51,640 nt of DNA from JALCRY01 sp050946575 (GTDB lineage Bacteria > Bacillota > Clostridia > Peptostreptococcales > Anaerovoracaceae), in NCBI GenBank assembly GCA_050946575.1, contig JBMNVB010000011.1:1-51640 (forward strand), given 5' to 3'. Shown in pieces: positions 33,308 through 44,123 of this stretch. Position 1 is the first letter of the stretch, and every line of letters begins with the position of its first letter. The notes beneath the pieces are model-generated. The model was not told where the DNA came from and did no database searches. It worked only from the letters and a program-made list of their open reading frames with translations. The translations under genes were made by a program, and so were the position numbers.

Positions 33308-33842
33308 ACTGTGTCAGCTTTTCTTCGGTTTCGCCAAGATCGGGATATTCGGATTCGGGGGCGGCCTCGCCATACTGCCGCTCATATATCAGAGCGTGAA
33401 CCAGTTCGGCATGATGAGCGCGTCCGAGTTCGCGAAGGTCGTGGCTATCTCCCAGGCGACTCCGGGACCGATAGCGGTGAACGCGGCCACATATGTAGGC
33501 CTGAAATTCGCCGGCTTCCCGGGAGCGACGGCGGCAACGCTCGGCGTGGCTGTCCCGTCATTCGTGCTGGTGCTGATCACTGTTAAATTCATAGACAGAT
33601 ACAGGGAAAGCAGGGGGCTGAAGGCGGTGTTCGCGGGCATCCGGCCGGCCACGGCGGGCCTGATCGCGGCGGCGTTCGTGTTCGTCGCCGAAACGGCGCT
33701 GTTCACCGAAAAGACATCCCGGCCCATGCTGATCCCGATGATCATATTCGCGGCGACTGTCGCCGCATCAGGTAAATTCAAGGTCAGCCCGATACTGCTG
33801 ATAATACTGTCGGGCGTACTGGGGGCATTTATATGTGGATAG
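33297..33842 (+). CDS. Chromate-type transporter, second half protein
   Basis: This 181-residue partner of the preceding gene has LFFGFAKIGIFGFGGGLAILPLIY and VVAISQATPGPIAVNAATYVG, parallel to the motifs of the first half, and about five spans. ATG 33297 follows ACGGAGGCGG; the frame extends 11 codons upstream without a better site. Overlaps of 11 bases with the first half and 10 bases with the Nudix gene indicate one tightly packed transcript starting at or before proS. The two halves probably form a heterodimer with opposite membrane orientation. Confidence 0.88.
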   Translation: MFIKLCQLFFGFAKIGIFGFGGGLAILPLIYQSVNQFGMMSASEFAKVVAISQATPGPIAVNAATYVGLKFAGFPGATAATLGVAVPSFVLVLITVKFIDRYRESRGLKAVFAGIRPATAGLIAAAFVFVAETALFTEKTSRPMLIPMIIFAATVAASGKFKVSPILLIILSGVLGAFICG

Positions 33843-34288
33843 GCGGAGCAAGAGCGATAATAATCAAAGACGGGAAAGTGCTGATGGTATGTCAGCAATG
33901 CGATGACCGCATGATATGGATGGCTCCGGGCGGCGGCTGCGAGGACGGCGAGCTTTCCTCCGAGACCGCCGTGCGCGAGGTCAGGGAAGAGACCGGGCTC
34001 GCTGTCAGGCCGGAGCGCCTCATCTGGCATGTCGAGCAGCGCAGGGAAGACGGCGAGACACGTTTCGTGGATTTCTTCCTGTGTTCGGTCGAGGGCGACA
34101 GTGAGCCGGAGCTCGGGAGCGACCCCGAATTCGACGAGGACCATCAGCTCCTGCGCGGCGTGAGATATTTCTCGCGCGGGGAAATGCAGACGCTCGACGT
34201 TTATCCGGAATACATGAAAGACGAACTCTGGCGCATCCTGGACGGCGAGTGCCCGGACAGGGACGCGTATAAAATAAGAAAAAAATAG
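33833..34288 (+). CDS. Nudix hydrolase
   Basis: This 151-residue protein has the Nudix box GGGCEDGELSSETAV followed by REVREETGL, with all the metal-binding glutamates. Nudix enzymes hydrolyse nucleoside diphosphates linked to another moiety; the substrate cannot be told from sequence. The N-terminus (GGARAIIIKDGKVLMV) and the hydrophobic core look complete. ATG 33833 lies inside the end of the transporter gene, 7 bases after a GGGGG run. The C-terminal half is acidic and ends in a basic KIRKK tail. Confidence 0.92.
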   Translation: MWIGGARAIIIKDGKVLMVCQQCDDRMIWMAPGGGCEDGELSSETAVREVREETGLAVRPERLIWHVEQRREDGETRFVDFFLCSVEGDSEPELGSDPEFDEDHQLLRGVRYFSRGEMQTLDVYPEYMKDELWRILDGECPDRDAYKIRKK

Positions 34289-34309
34289 AAGCGAAACGAG
34301 GTAACAGGA

Positions 34310-34792
34310 ATGAAGACATTCACTATCGAAATGGAAAACGGCGACATCATGAAGGGCGAGCTCTATGAGGACATCGCTCCGGAAACAGTGGCGAATTTCG
34401 AAAAAATAGCGAATTCGGGGATGTATGACGGAACGATATTCCACAGAGTGATCCCGGGATTCATGATCCAGGGCGGCGACCCGAAGGGCGACGGCACGGG
34501 CGGCCCGGGCTGGACGATAAAGGGCGAGTTCGCCGCGAACGGATTCAGAAACGATCTCAGGCACACGAAGGGCGTGCTTTCGATGGCTAGGACGATGATG
34601 CCGGATTCGGCCGGCTCGCAGTTCTTTATCATGGTCGCGGACGCTCCGCACCTCGACGGGCAGTACGCCGCGTTCGGGAAAGTCACGGAGGGCATCGAGG
34701 TCGCGGAGAAGATAGTGAAGACGCCGCGCGACGAATACGACAGGCCGGAAACTCCGCAGGTAATGAAGAAGGTCACGGTGGAGGATAAGTAA
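34310..34792 (+). CDS. Cyclophilin-type peptidyl-prolyl isomerase
   Basis: This 160-residue cytoplasmic cyclophilin (PPIase) isomerises Xaa-Pro bonds. The active-site motifs are FHRVIPGFMIQGGD (catalytic Arg), GVLSMARTMMPDSAGSQFFI and HLDGQYAAFGKV. The acidic-loop insertion GDPKGDGTGGPGW is typical of bacterial PpiB-type proteins. The ATG follows GAGGTAACAGGA. It lies 2 bases before the acyl-CoA synthetase gene and 21 after the Nudix gene, apparently in the same long operon. Confidence 0.94.
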   Translation: MKTFTIEMENGDIMKGELYEDIAPETVANFEKIANSGMYDGTIFHRVIPGFMIQGGDPKGDGTGGPGWTIKGEFAANGFRNDLRHTKGVLSMARTMMPDSAGSQFFIMVADAPHLDGQYAAFGKVTEGIEVAEKIVKTPRDEYDRPETPQVMKKVTVEDK

Positions 34793-34794
34793 GC

Positions 34795-36429
34795 ATGAAT
34801 GATGTGTGTGCGAGATATATAGAAGAAGAGTTTGATGAGAACGGTGTCCTTGACGGCATCAGCTTCAAAAACACGGAGCATTTCAACTTCGCGTATGACG
34901 TACTGGATGAGATGGCGGCATCAATGCCGGACAGACTTTGTCTGTGGTATGTCGATCACGAGAGAAACGAGAGGAAATTCACGTTCGGCGAGATGAAGAA
35001 ACTGTCCGACAAAGCTGCGAACTACTTCCGCGGGATCGGCATTGATAAGGGCGACAGAGTCATGCTCGTCCTCAGGAGGCACTACCAGTTCTGGATCGCG
35101 ATACTCGCGCTCCACAAGATCGGTGCCGTAGCGATACCGGCGACGTATCAGCTGAAAGAAAGCGACTTTAAATACAGATTCGAAGCGGGCGGCCTGAAGG
35201 CGATCGTGGTGACGGACATGGACAGGACGGCCGAGGAGGCCGGCAGGGCGCTCGACAGCTTCGGCGGAGATGTCATGAGGATCATGACAGGAACTCCGCT
35301 TCCCGGATGGGATTCCTTCGATGAAGGCGTCGCGGCCGCTCCGGAAGACTGGGAGCGTGTCCCGACGCGCGGTGATGATATAATGCTCATCTTCTTCACG
35401 TCCGGGACGACCGGCTATCCGAAGATGGTGCAGCACGATTTCAGATATCCGCTCGGCCATTACATCACGGCGAAATACTGGCAGAACGTGGATCCGGAAG
35501 GCCTGCACTTTTCCGTCGCGGACACCGGCTGGGGCAAGGCGCTGTGGGGGAAGCTGTACGGCCAGTGGCTGTGCGGCGCCGCGGTATTCGTTTACGACAT
35601 GGACAATTTCGTGCCGCACGACTTCCTTTCGCTGTTCGGCAGCTATCCGATCACGACGTTCTGCGCGCCGCCGACAGCGTACCGCGTTTTCGTGAAGCGC
35701 GACCTGTCGAGATACGACCTGTCAAAGCTGAAATATGTGACGACCGCGGGCGAGGCATTGAATCCCGAGGTGTGGCAGAACTTCTATCAGCAGACGGGAC
35801 TGAAGATAATGGAGGGCTTCGGTCAGACGGAGACGACGATGTCGCTCGGGAATCTCGTCGGGACGGAGCCGAAGCCGGGCTCGATGGGGAAACCGAGCCC
35901 GATGTACGATGTCGGCCTCATAAATGATGAGGGCCGCGAGGCCGCCGTCCGCGAGCCGGGCGAGCTGGTGATACGCACCGGGGACGGGGCGCCGTGCGGA
36001 CTGTTCCGCGGATACGCCGGCATGGAGGAAAAGACGAGAGAAGTCTGGCACGACGGCGTGTACTACACGGGCGACATGGCGTATATAGACGACGACGGAT
36101 ATTACTGGTTCATCGGCCGGGCGGACGATGTGATAAAATCATGCGGCTACAGGGTCGGCCCGTTCGAAGTGGAATCAGTCATCATGGAACTGCCGTACAT
36201 CCAGGAGACCGCCGTGATCGGCGTTCCCGACAGGGCGAGGGGCCAGAAAATAAAGGCGTATGTCAGGCTCGCGCCTGGGACTGAACCGTCAAAAAAACTC
36301 GCAAAGGAGATAATGAGATACGCCCGCGGGAAGATGGCGCACTACAAATGTCCGAGGGAAGTCGAGTTTGTCGATGAGCTCCCGAAAACCATCAGCGGGA
36401 AAGTGCGCAGGACAACGCTGAGAAAGTGA
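34795..36429 (+). CDS. AMP-forming acyl-CoA synthetase (acetyl/medium-chain type)
   Basis: This 544-residue adenylate-forming ligase has the P-loop-like motif IFFTSGTTGYPKM, the AMP-binding GFGQTETTM, the hinge-region YTGDMAYIDDDGYYWFIGRADDVIK, and the catalytic Lys near the C-terminus in PKTISGKVRR. TVSDTGWGKALWGK-like ADTGWGKALWGKLYG marks the acetyl-CoA/medium-chain acyl-CoA synthetase branch. It activates a carboxylic acid to its CoA thioester; the chain length is not predictable here. The ATG is just after the cyclophilin stop and about 11 bases after GGAGG. It appears to be the last gene before the independent rpmG promoter. Confidence 0.92.
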   Translation: MNDVCARYIEEEFDENGVLDGISFKNTEHFNFAYDVLDEMAASMPDRLCLWYVDHERNERKFTFGEMKKLSDKAANYFRGIGIDKGDRVMLVLRRHYQFWIAILALHKIGAVAIPATYQLKESDFKYRFEAGGLKAIVVTDMDRTAEEAGRALDSFGGDVMRIMTGTPLPGWDSFDEGVAAAPEDWERVPTRGDDIMLIFFTSGTTGYPKMVQHDFRYPLGHYITAKYWQNVDPEGLHFSVADTGWGKALWGKLYGQWLCGAAVFVYDMDNFVPHDFLSLFGSYPITTFCAPPTAYRVFVKRDLSRYDLSKLKYVTTAGEALNPEVWQNFYQQTGLKIMEGFGQTETTMSLGNLVGTEPKPGSMGKPSPMYDVGLINDEGREAAVREPGELVIRTGDGAPCGLFRGYAGMEEKTREVWHDGVYYTGDMAYIDDDGYYWFIGRADDVIKSCGYRVGPFEVESVIMELPYIQETAVIGVPDRARGQKIKAYVRLAPGTEPSKKLAKEIMRYARGKMAHYKCPREVEFVDELPKTISGKVRRTTLRK

Positions 36430-36449
36430 TGATCACAGGCTCTGAGACC

Positions 36450-36478
36450 TTGACACGGCCGTGATGAATATGTATAAT
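36450..36478 (+). promoter_or_regulatory. Consensus promoter of the rpmG-secE-nusG-rplKA transcript
   Basis: TTGACA (36450-36455), 17 bases and TATAAT (36473-36478) match the sigma-A consensus perfectly. The leader contains a hairpin AGAGCTT-GGGCAAA-AAGCTCT (36506-36526) followed by GATTTT, possibly a weak attenuator, then the rpmG ribosome binding site AAGGAG. Confidence 0.92.
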
Positions 36479-36556
36479 TATCAAGCGACTTTATGAATAC
36501 CGGTTAGAGCTTGGGCAAAAAGCTCTGATTTTAATGTAAAAAGGAGAATACAGAAA

Positions 36557-36706
36557 ATGCGAGTAAAAGTAACGCTTGCGTGCAGTGAATGCAAAAACAG
36601 GAACTACTACACGATCAAGAACAAAAAGAACGATCCTGACCGCATCGAGTTCAGGAAATACTGCCCTACGTGCAGAAAGCACACACTCCATAAGGAGACA
36701 AAGTAA
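36557..36706 (+). CDS. rpmG: Ribosomal protein bL33
   Basis: This 49-residue protein of the 50S subunit reads MRVKVTLACSECKNRNYYT and ends CPTCRKHTLHKETK. The cysteines form two CxxC pairs, the zinc-binding (C+) form of bL33. The ATG follows AAGGAGAATACAGAAA. It begins the rpmG-secE-nusG block; the tRNA-Trp gene often found between rpmG and secE in Bacillota is absent here (gap of 11 bases). Confidence 0.95.
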   Translation: MRVKVTLACSECKNRNYYTIKNKKNDPDRIEFRKYCPTCRKHTLHKETK

Positions 36707-36717
36707 GGAGCATTTTC

Positions 36718-37071
36718 ATGGCGAATAAAAACACCAGGAAGAAGAAAAAGGTGCAGCCGACTCCGGCCGCCGAACTTACTCCGGAACAGAAGAAGGCCAG
36801 AAAGGCTCAGCAGAAAAAAGAAACTCAGGAAATCAGGGAGAAGAACAAGGCCAGGAACGCGAACCGCCCTAAAAAAGAAAGACGCAGCGTGAAACAGTAT
36901 TTTCACGAAGTGATGAGTGAAATGAAGAAGGTCGTATGGCCGACGAGCAAGGAGCTCGGCCAGTACACCGTGATTGTTGTTGTCACATGCGCGGCGTTCG
37001 CACTGATGTTCTGGGCCGTGGATTCCGGGATCCTCGCATTGCTGAAGAGCATACTCGGGATCAGCCTGTAA
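36718..37071 (+). CDS. secE: Preprotein translocase subunit SecE
   Basis: This 117-residue SecE has a long Lys/Gln/Ala-rich cytoplasmic N-terminus (residues 1-55). It is followed by the conserved amphipathic helix and hinge (FHEVMSEMKKVVWPTSKELG) and a single membrane span (TVIVVVTCAAFALMFWAV). SecE clamps the SecY channel. The N-terminal extension is longer than in B. subtilis SecE (about 60 residues in total), a variation seen in other Clostridia. The ATG follows AAGGAGCATTTTC. Confidence 0.95.
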   Translation: MANKNTRKKKKVQPTPAAELTPEQKKARKAQQKKETQEIREKNKARNANRPKKERRSVKQYFHEVMSEMKKVVWPTSKELGQYTVIVVVTCAAFALMFWAVDSGILALLKSILGISL

Positions 37072-37092
37072 GCGTAAAATTGGGGAAAACAA

Positions 37093-37680
37093 ATGGCTGA
37101 AGACAACAAGATCAAAAAGGTTAAGAACACTGTTTCCCCGAAAGAAGGGGAAGGACTTCGCGGCGACGGGACTCCGAAGTGGTATGTTGTCCACACGTAT
37201 TCCGGCCACGAGAACAAGGTAAAGGTAAATATAGAGAAGCTCGTCGAAAACCGCGGCATGCAGGATCTGATACTGAAGGTCGTCGTGCCGACGGAAGACA
37301 GGGCGGAGCCGAAAGACGGCCGCATGGTCATTAAGACGAGAAAAATGTTCCCGGGGTATGTCATCATCAAGATGATCGTCACGAATGAATCATGGTACCT
37401 CGTGAGAAACACTCAGGGTGTGACGGGATTTGTCGGTCACGGATCCGACCCCGTGCCTCTGACAGTGGAAGAGGTGCGCAGGATGGGCATCGAGAAGGTC
37501 AAGATAGATCTCGACCTCCATCCGGGAGATAATATAAAGGTTATAAACGGGCCGTTCGAGAACTTCATGGGAGTTGTCGAAGAGGTAAACGAGGAAAAGG
37601 AAACTGTCAAGGCGAAGATATCCATGTTCGGACGTGAAACTCCGGTGGAGCTTGAATTCGCGCAGATAGATAAAATTTAG
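37093..37680 (+). CDS. nusG: Transcription termination/antitermination factor NusG
   Basis: This 195-residue factor has an NGN domain (WYVVHTYSGHENKVK, VVVPTEDR, RKMFPGYVIIKM, WYLVRNTQGVTGFVG) that binds the RNA polymerase clamp. A C-terminal KOW domain follows (PGDNIKVINGPFENFMGVVEEV). A 25-residue charged leader precedes the NGN domain. It links transcription with translation or Rho. The ATG follows GGGGAAAAC. It is followed by rplK, as in most bacteria. Confidence 0.96.
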   Translation: MAEDNKIKKVKNTVSPKEGEGLRGDGTPKWYVVHTYSGHENKVKVNIEKLVENRGMQDLILKVVVPTEDRAEPKDGRMVIKTRKMFPGYVIIKMIVTNESWYLVRNTQGVTGFVGHGSDPVPLTVEEVRRMGIEKVKIDLDLHPGDNIKVINGPFENFMGVVEEVNEEKETVKAKISMFGRETPVELEFAQIDKI

Positions 37681-37702
37681 GAAAGGAGGTCAGAAGAGAA
37701 GC

Positions 37703-38128
37703 ATGGCTAAGAAGGTAGAAGGCTTCATAAAGCTTCAGATCCCTGCGGGAGGAGCCACTCCGGCGCCGCCGGTAGGTCCGGCCCTCGGTCAGAAGAGCGT
37801 GAACATCATGGATTTCTGCAAACAGTTCAACGCGAAGACCCAGGATCAGCAGGGAACGATCATTCCTGTAGTCATTACTGTCTATTCCGACAGGTCGTTC
37901 ACATTCGTGTGCAAGACGCCGCCGGCGGCAGTACTGCTCAAGGAAGCAGCTCATCTCGATAAAGCGTCCGGTGAACCGAACAGGACGAAGGTCGCTACTA
38001 TCACGGAAGAGCAGGTAAGGGAAATCGCAGAAAAGAAAATGCCCGATCTCAACGCGAACACGGTAGAAGCCGCGATGGAGATGATCAAAGGTACCGCGAG
38101 AAGCATGGGTATCGTTGTAGAGGGCTAA
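37703..38128 (+). CDS. rplK: Ribosomal protein uL11
   Basis: This 141-residue protein of the 50S GTPase-associated centre has LQIPAGGATPAPPVGPALGQ at the N-terminus with the conserved prolines, then NIMDFCKQFNAKT, and ends with KGTARSMGIVVEG. The length and ends are standard. The ATG follows GAAAGGAGGT. It is paired with rplA after a 45-base gap that contains no clear structure beyond the rplA ribosome binding site. Confidence 0.97.
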   Translation: MAKKVEGFIKLQIPAGGATPAPPVGPALGQKSVNIMDFCKQFNAKTQDQQGTIIPVVITVYSDRSFTFVCKTPPAAVLLKEAAHLDKASGEPNRTKVATITEEQVREIAEKKMPDLNANTVEAAMEMIKGTARSMGIVVEG

Positions 38129-38173
38129 GACAGTGGGAGGCGCAAACGCCGTTCGGACCACAGGGAGGTAAAA

Positions 38174-38878
38174 ATGGCAAGAAAAAGAGGCAAGAATTAC
38201 AAAGCTGCCTTGGAAAAGTTCGACAGACAGCATCTGTACGATCCAGAGGAAGCGCTCGCGCTCGTATCACAGAACGCGTCCGCGAAATTCGATGAAACAG
38301 TAGAAGTGCACATCAAGCTCGGTGTAGACGGAAGGCACGCAGACCAGCAGGTCAGAGGCGCGATAGTACTTCCGAACGGAACGGGCAAGGAAGTAAAGGT
38401 CCTCGTATTCGCGAAGGGCGAAAAGGCTCAGGAAGCCGAAGCCGCCGGAGCGGATTACGTTGGAGCCGAGGACATGGCTCAGAAGATCCAGACTGAAAAC
38501 TGGTTCGACTATGACGTTGTCATCGCGACGCCCGACATGATGAGCGTCGTCGGAAGACTCGGAAAGCTCCTCGGTCCTAAGGGACTCATGCCGAACCCGA
38601 AATCGGGAACGGTCACGATGGACGTAACAAAGGCCATCGAAGACACGAAGGCCGGTAAAGTTGAGTATCGTCTCGACAAGGCGAACATCATCCACACGGT
38701 CATCGGCAAGGCGTCGTTCGGCGAAGAAAAGCTCACAGAGAACTTCAACGCTCTGCTCGACGCGATAGTAAAGGCCAAACCGGCCGCGGCCAAGGGCCAG
38801 TACATCAGAAGCGTGACGGTGACATCCACGATGGGCCCGGGAGTGAAGATCAGCCCGGCAGCAGCCGCGAACGCTTAA
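38174..38878 (+). CDS. rplA: Ribosomal protein uL1
   Basis: This 234-residue protein forms the L1 stalk of the 50S subunit. The family signature is in GKLLGPKGLMPNPKSGTVT, with VDGRHADQQVRGAIVLPNG in domain I and SVTVTSTMGPGVKI at the C-terminus. The ATG follows AGGGAGGT. It ends the rpmG-rplA block; the L10 leader begins about 20 bases later. Confidence 0.97.
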   Translation: MARKRGKNYKAALEKFDRQHLYDPEEALALVSQNASAKFDETVEVHIKLGVDGRHADQQVRGAIVLPNGTGKEVKVLVFAKGEKAQEAEAAGADYVGAEDMAQKIQTENWFDYDVVIATPDMMSVVGRLGKLLGPKGLMPNPKSGTVTMDVTKAIEDTKAGKVEYRLDKANIIHTVIGKASFGEEKLTENFNALLDAIVKAKPAAAKGQYIRSVTVTSTMGPGVKISPAAAANA

Positions 38879-38899
38879 GTACAAAACAGAATACGAAAA

Positions 38900-38997
38900 T
38901 AAAACCGTAGACAGCGGGAGCGAAAGCTTAATAACCCGCCGAGGTACAATATAGGAATTATTGACCTCGCGGATAAATATATGCGGGGTCATTTTTA
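38900..38997 (+). ncRNA. L10 leader (ribosomal protein autoregulatory RNA) with terminator
   Basis: The segment ACCGTAGACAGCGGG, AAGCTTAATAACCCGCCGAGGT (38903-38945, read in two parts) matches the conserved core of the firmicute L10 leader, where the L10-L12 complex binds rplJL mRNA. It is followed by a 9-bp hairpin, TGACCTCGC/GCGGGGTCA (38962-38991), and five T's, an intrinsic terminator. This gives feedback control of rplJL by excess L10. A second hairpin using the T-run follows (see findings). Confidence 0.88.
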
Positions 38998-39061
38998 TGG
39001 AGTACCATAAAAATCGTCAGGGGGATACGGACCCCCGGACAGAAAGGAGAACGTAACAGGA

Positions 39062-39739
39062 ATGAGTGAAGTTAAAAGAGCTGCCTATGACGAGAAACAG
39101 AAGATCATCGATGAGATAAAGGGCAAACTCGATACGGCTCAGTCTGCAGTCATTGTTGACTACATCGGCATCACGGTCGACGAAGCGAATCAGATGAGAC
39201 GCAGTTTCCTTGACGAGAACGTCGATTACAAAGTATATAAAAACACGCTGATGAAGAGAGCCATCGAAGGCACTCCGTTCGAAGAGCTTTCTCAGGTCCT
39301 CGAAGGACCGAGCGCCATCGCCGTTTCGAGTGAAGACGCGACGGCTCCGGCGAGACTGCTGCAGCAGTCCATGAAGAAGTTCAACAAGATGAGCTTCAAG
39401 GGCGGCATCATCGAAGGCGTATACTATGACGCCGAAGGACTCAAGGACATCGCGAACATCCCGTCGAGAGACACGCTGATCGCGAAGTTCATGGGAAGCA
39501 TCCAGGCGCCGATCGGAAAGGCAGTAAGGACATTCGCGGCTATCGCGGAAGCGAAGGCCGAGCAGGGCGACGCCCCGGCTGAGGAACCGGCCGAAGAGGC
39601 CGCTCCGGCGGAAGAGGCACCTGCGGCGGAAGCTCCTGCCGAAGAGGCGGCGGCTGAAGAGGCGCCGGCAGAGGAAGCACCTGCAGAAGAGGCGCCTGCC
39701 GCGGAAGCTGAAGAGCCTGCGGAAAAACCGGCTGAATAA
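39062..39739 (+). CDS. rplJ: Ribosomal protein uL10 with a long acidic C-terminal tail
   Basis: The first 165 residues are a normal L10 (QSAVIVDYIGITVDEANQMR, YKVYKNTLMKRAIEG, EGPSAIAVSS, FMGSIQAPIGKAVRTF), the base of the L12 stalk. Residues about 166-225 are an added repeat of Ala, Glu and Pro (EEAPAEEAPAE and variants), making the protein about 60 residues longer than usual. The tail lies beyond the helix that carries L12 dimers. The ATG follows AAAGGAG, and the gene is preceded by the L10 leader. Confidence 0.95.
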   Translation: MSEVKRAAYDEKQKIIDEIKGKLDTAQSAVIVDYIGITVDEANQMRRSFLDENVDYKVYKNTLMKRAIEGTPFEELSQVLEGPSAIAVSSEDATAPARLLQQSMKKFNKMSFKGGIIEGVYYDAEGLKDIANIPSRDTLIAKFMGSIQAPIGKAVRTFAAIAEAKAEQGDAPAEEPAEEAAPAEEAPAAEAPAEEAAAEEAPAEEAPAEEAPAAEAEEPAEKPAE

Positions 39740-39776
39740 CAGAAAGTAACGAAATAAAAATAAGGAGAAGAACACA

Positions 39777-40145
39777 ATGGATAAGGATCAGATCATTGAA
39801 GCCATAAAAGGCATGACGGTGTTAGAGCTCAACGAACTGGTTGAAGCTTGTGAAGAAGAATTCGGCGTTTCGGCCGCGGCTCCGGTAGTTGCCGCAGGTC
39901 CTGCCGAAGGAGCTGAAGGCGGAGCTGATGAGCAGTCTTCGTTCAAGGTAGTGCTGAAGGAGATCGGCCAGGAGAAGATCAAGGTCATCAAGGTCGTGAG
40001 AGAGATCACGGGTCTCGGACTCAAGGACGCGAAAGCGCTCGTAGACGAGGCGCCGTCGGATATCAAGGAAGACGTTGACAAGGATGAGGCTGAGAAGATC
40101 AAGGCTCAGCTCGAAGAGGTCGGAGCAGTAGTTGAACTCGCATAA
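39777..40145 (+). CDS. rplL: Ribosomal protein bL12
   Basis: This 122-residue stalk protein has an N-terminal dimerisation helix (QIIEAIKGMTVLELNELVEACEE), an Ala/Gly/Glu-rich hinge (VVAAGPAEGAEGGADEQ) and a C-terminal factor-binding domain (IKVIKVVREITGLGLKDAKALVDEAP). It recruits elongation factors to the ribosome. The ATG follows AAGGAG. It is cotranscribed with rplJ; the end is followed by a hairpin and then the rpoB promoter. Confidence 0.97.
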   Translation: MDKDQIIEAIKGMTVLELNELVEACEEEFGVSAAAPVVAAGPAEGAEGGADEQSSFKVVLKEIGQEKIKVIKVVREITGLGLKDAKALVDEAPSDIKEDVDKDEAEKIKAQLEEVGAVVELA

Positions 40146-40168
40146 CTCTGAAAAAGAAAAATAGCCAT

Positions 40169-40197
40169 GAGGGCTCGCGGAATTTCCGCGGGTCCTC
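40169..40197 (+). terminator. Weak terminator or attenuator between rplL and rpoB
   Basis: GAGGGCTCGCGGA and TCCGCGGGTCCTC form a 13-bp stem (with G-T pairs) around ATT, followed only by GTTTGCG. The lack of a T-run suggests partial termination, which would set the ratio of ribosomal protein to polymerase transcripts. Confidence 0.6.
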
Positions 40198-40246
40198 GTT
40201 TGCGTATTTCCAAAGTTAATTTTTTGGAAAATCAAATAAAAAGTCG

Positions 40247-40275
40247 TTGACCGCGGCAGCCGGATATGGTATCAT
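40247..40275 (+). promoter_or_regulatory. rpoBC promoter
   Basis: TTGACC (40247-40252), 17 bases and TATCAT (40270-40275) lie 51 bases before the rpoB start. It would give rpoBC a transcript of its own in addition to read-through from rplJL. Confidence 0.75.
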
Positions 40276-40326
40276 AATTCATTGCCATGCAATGGGACAG
40301 CTACATATATATAAGGAGTGATGAGC

Positions 40327-44118
<3,792 letters not shown>

Positions 44119-44123
44119 AGAGC

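Noticed and set aside
36707..36717. tRNA-Trp gene between rpmG and secE, as in many Bacillota
   Set aside because: The gap is only 11 bases and holds just the secE ribosome binding site.
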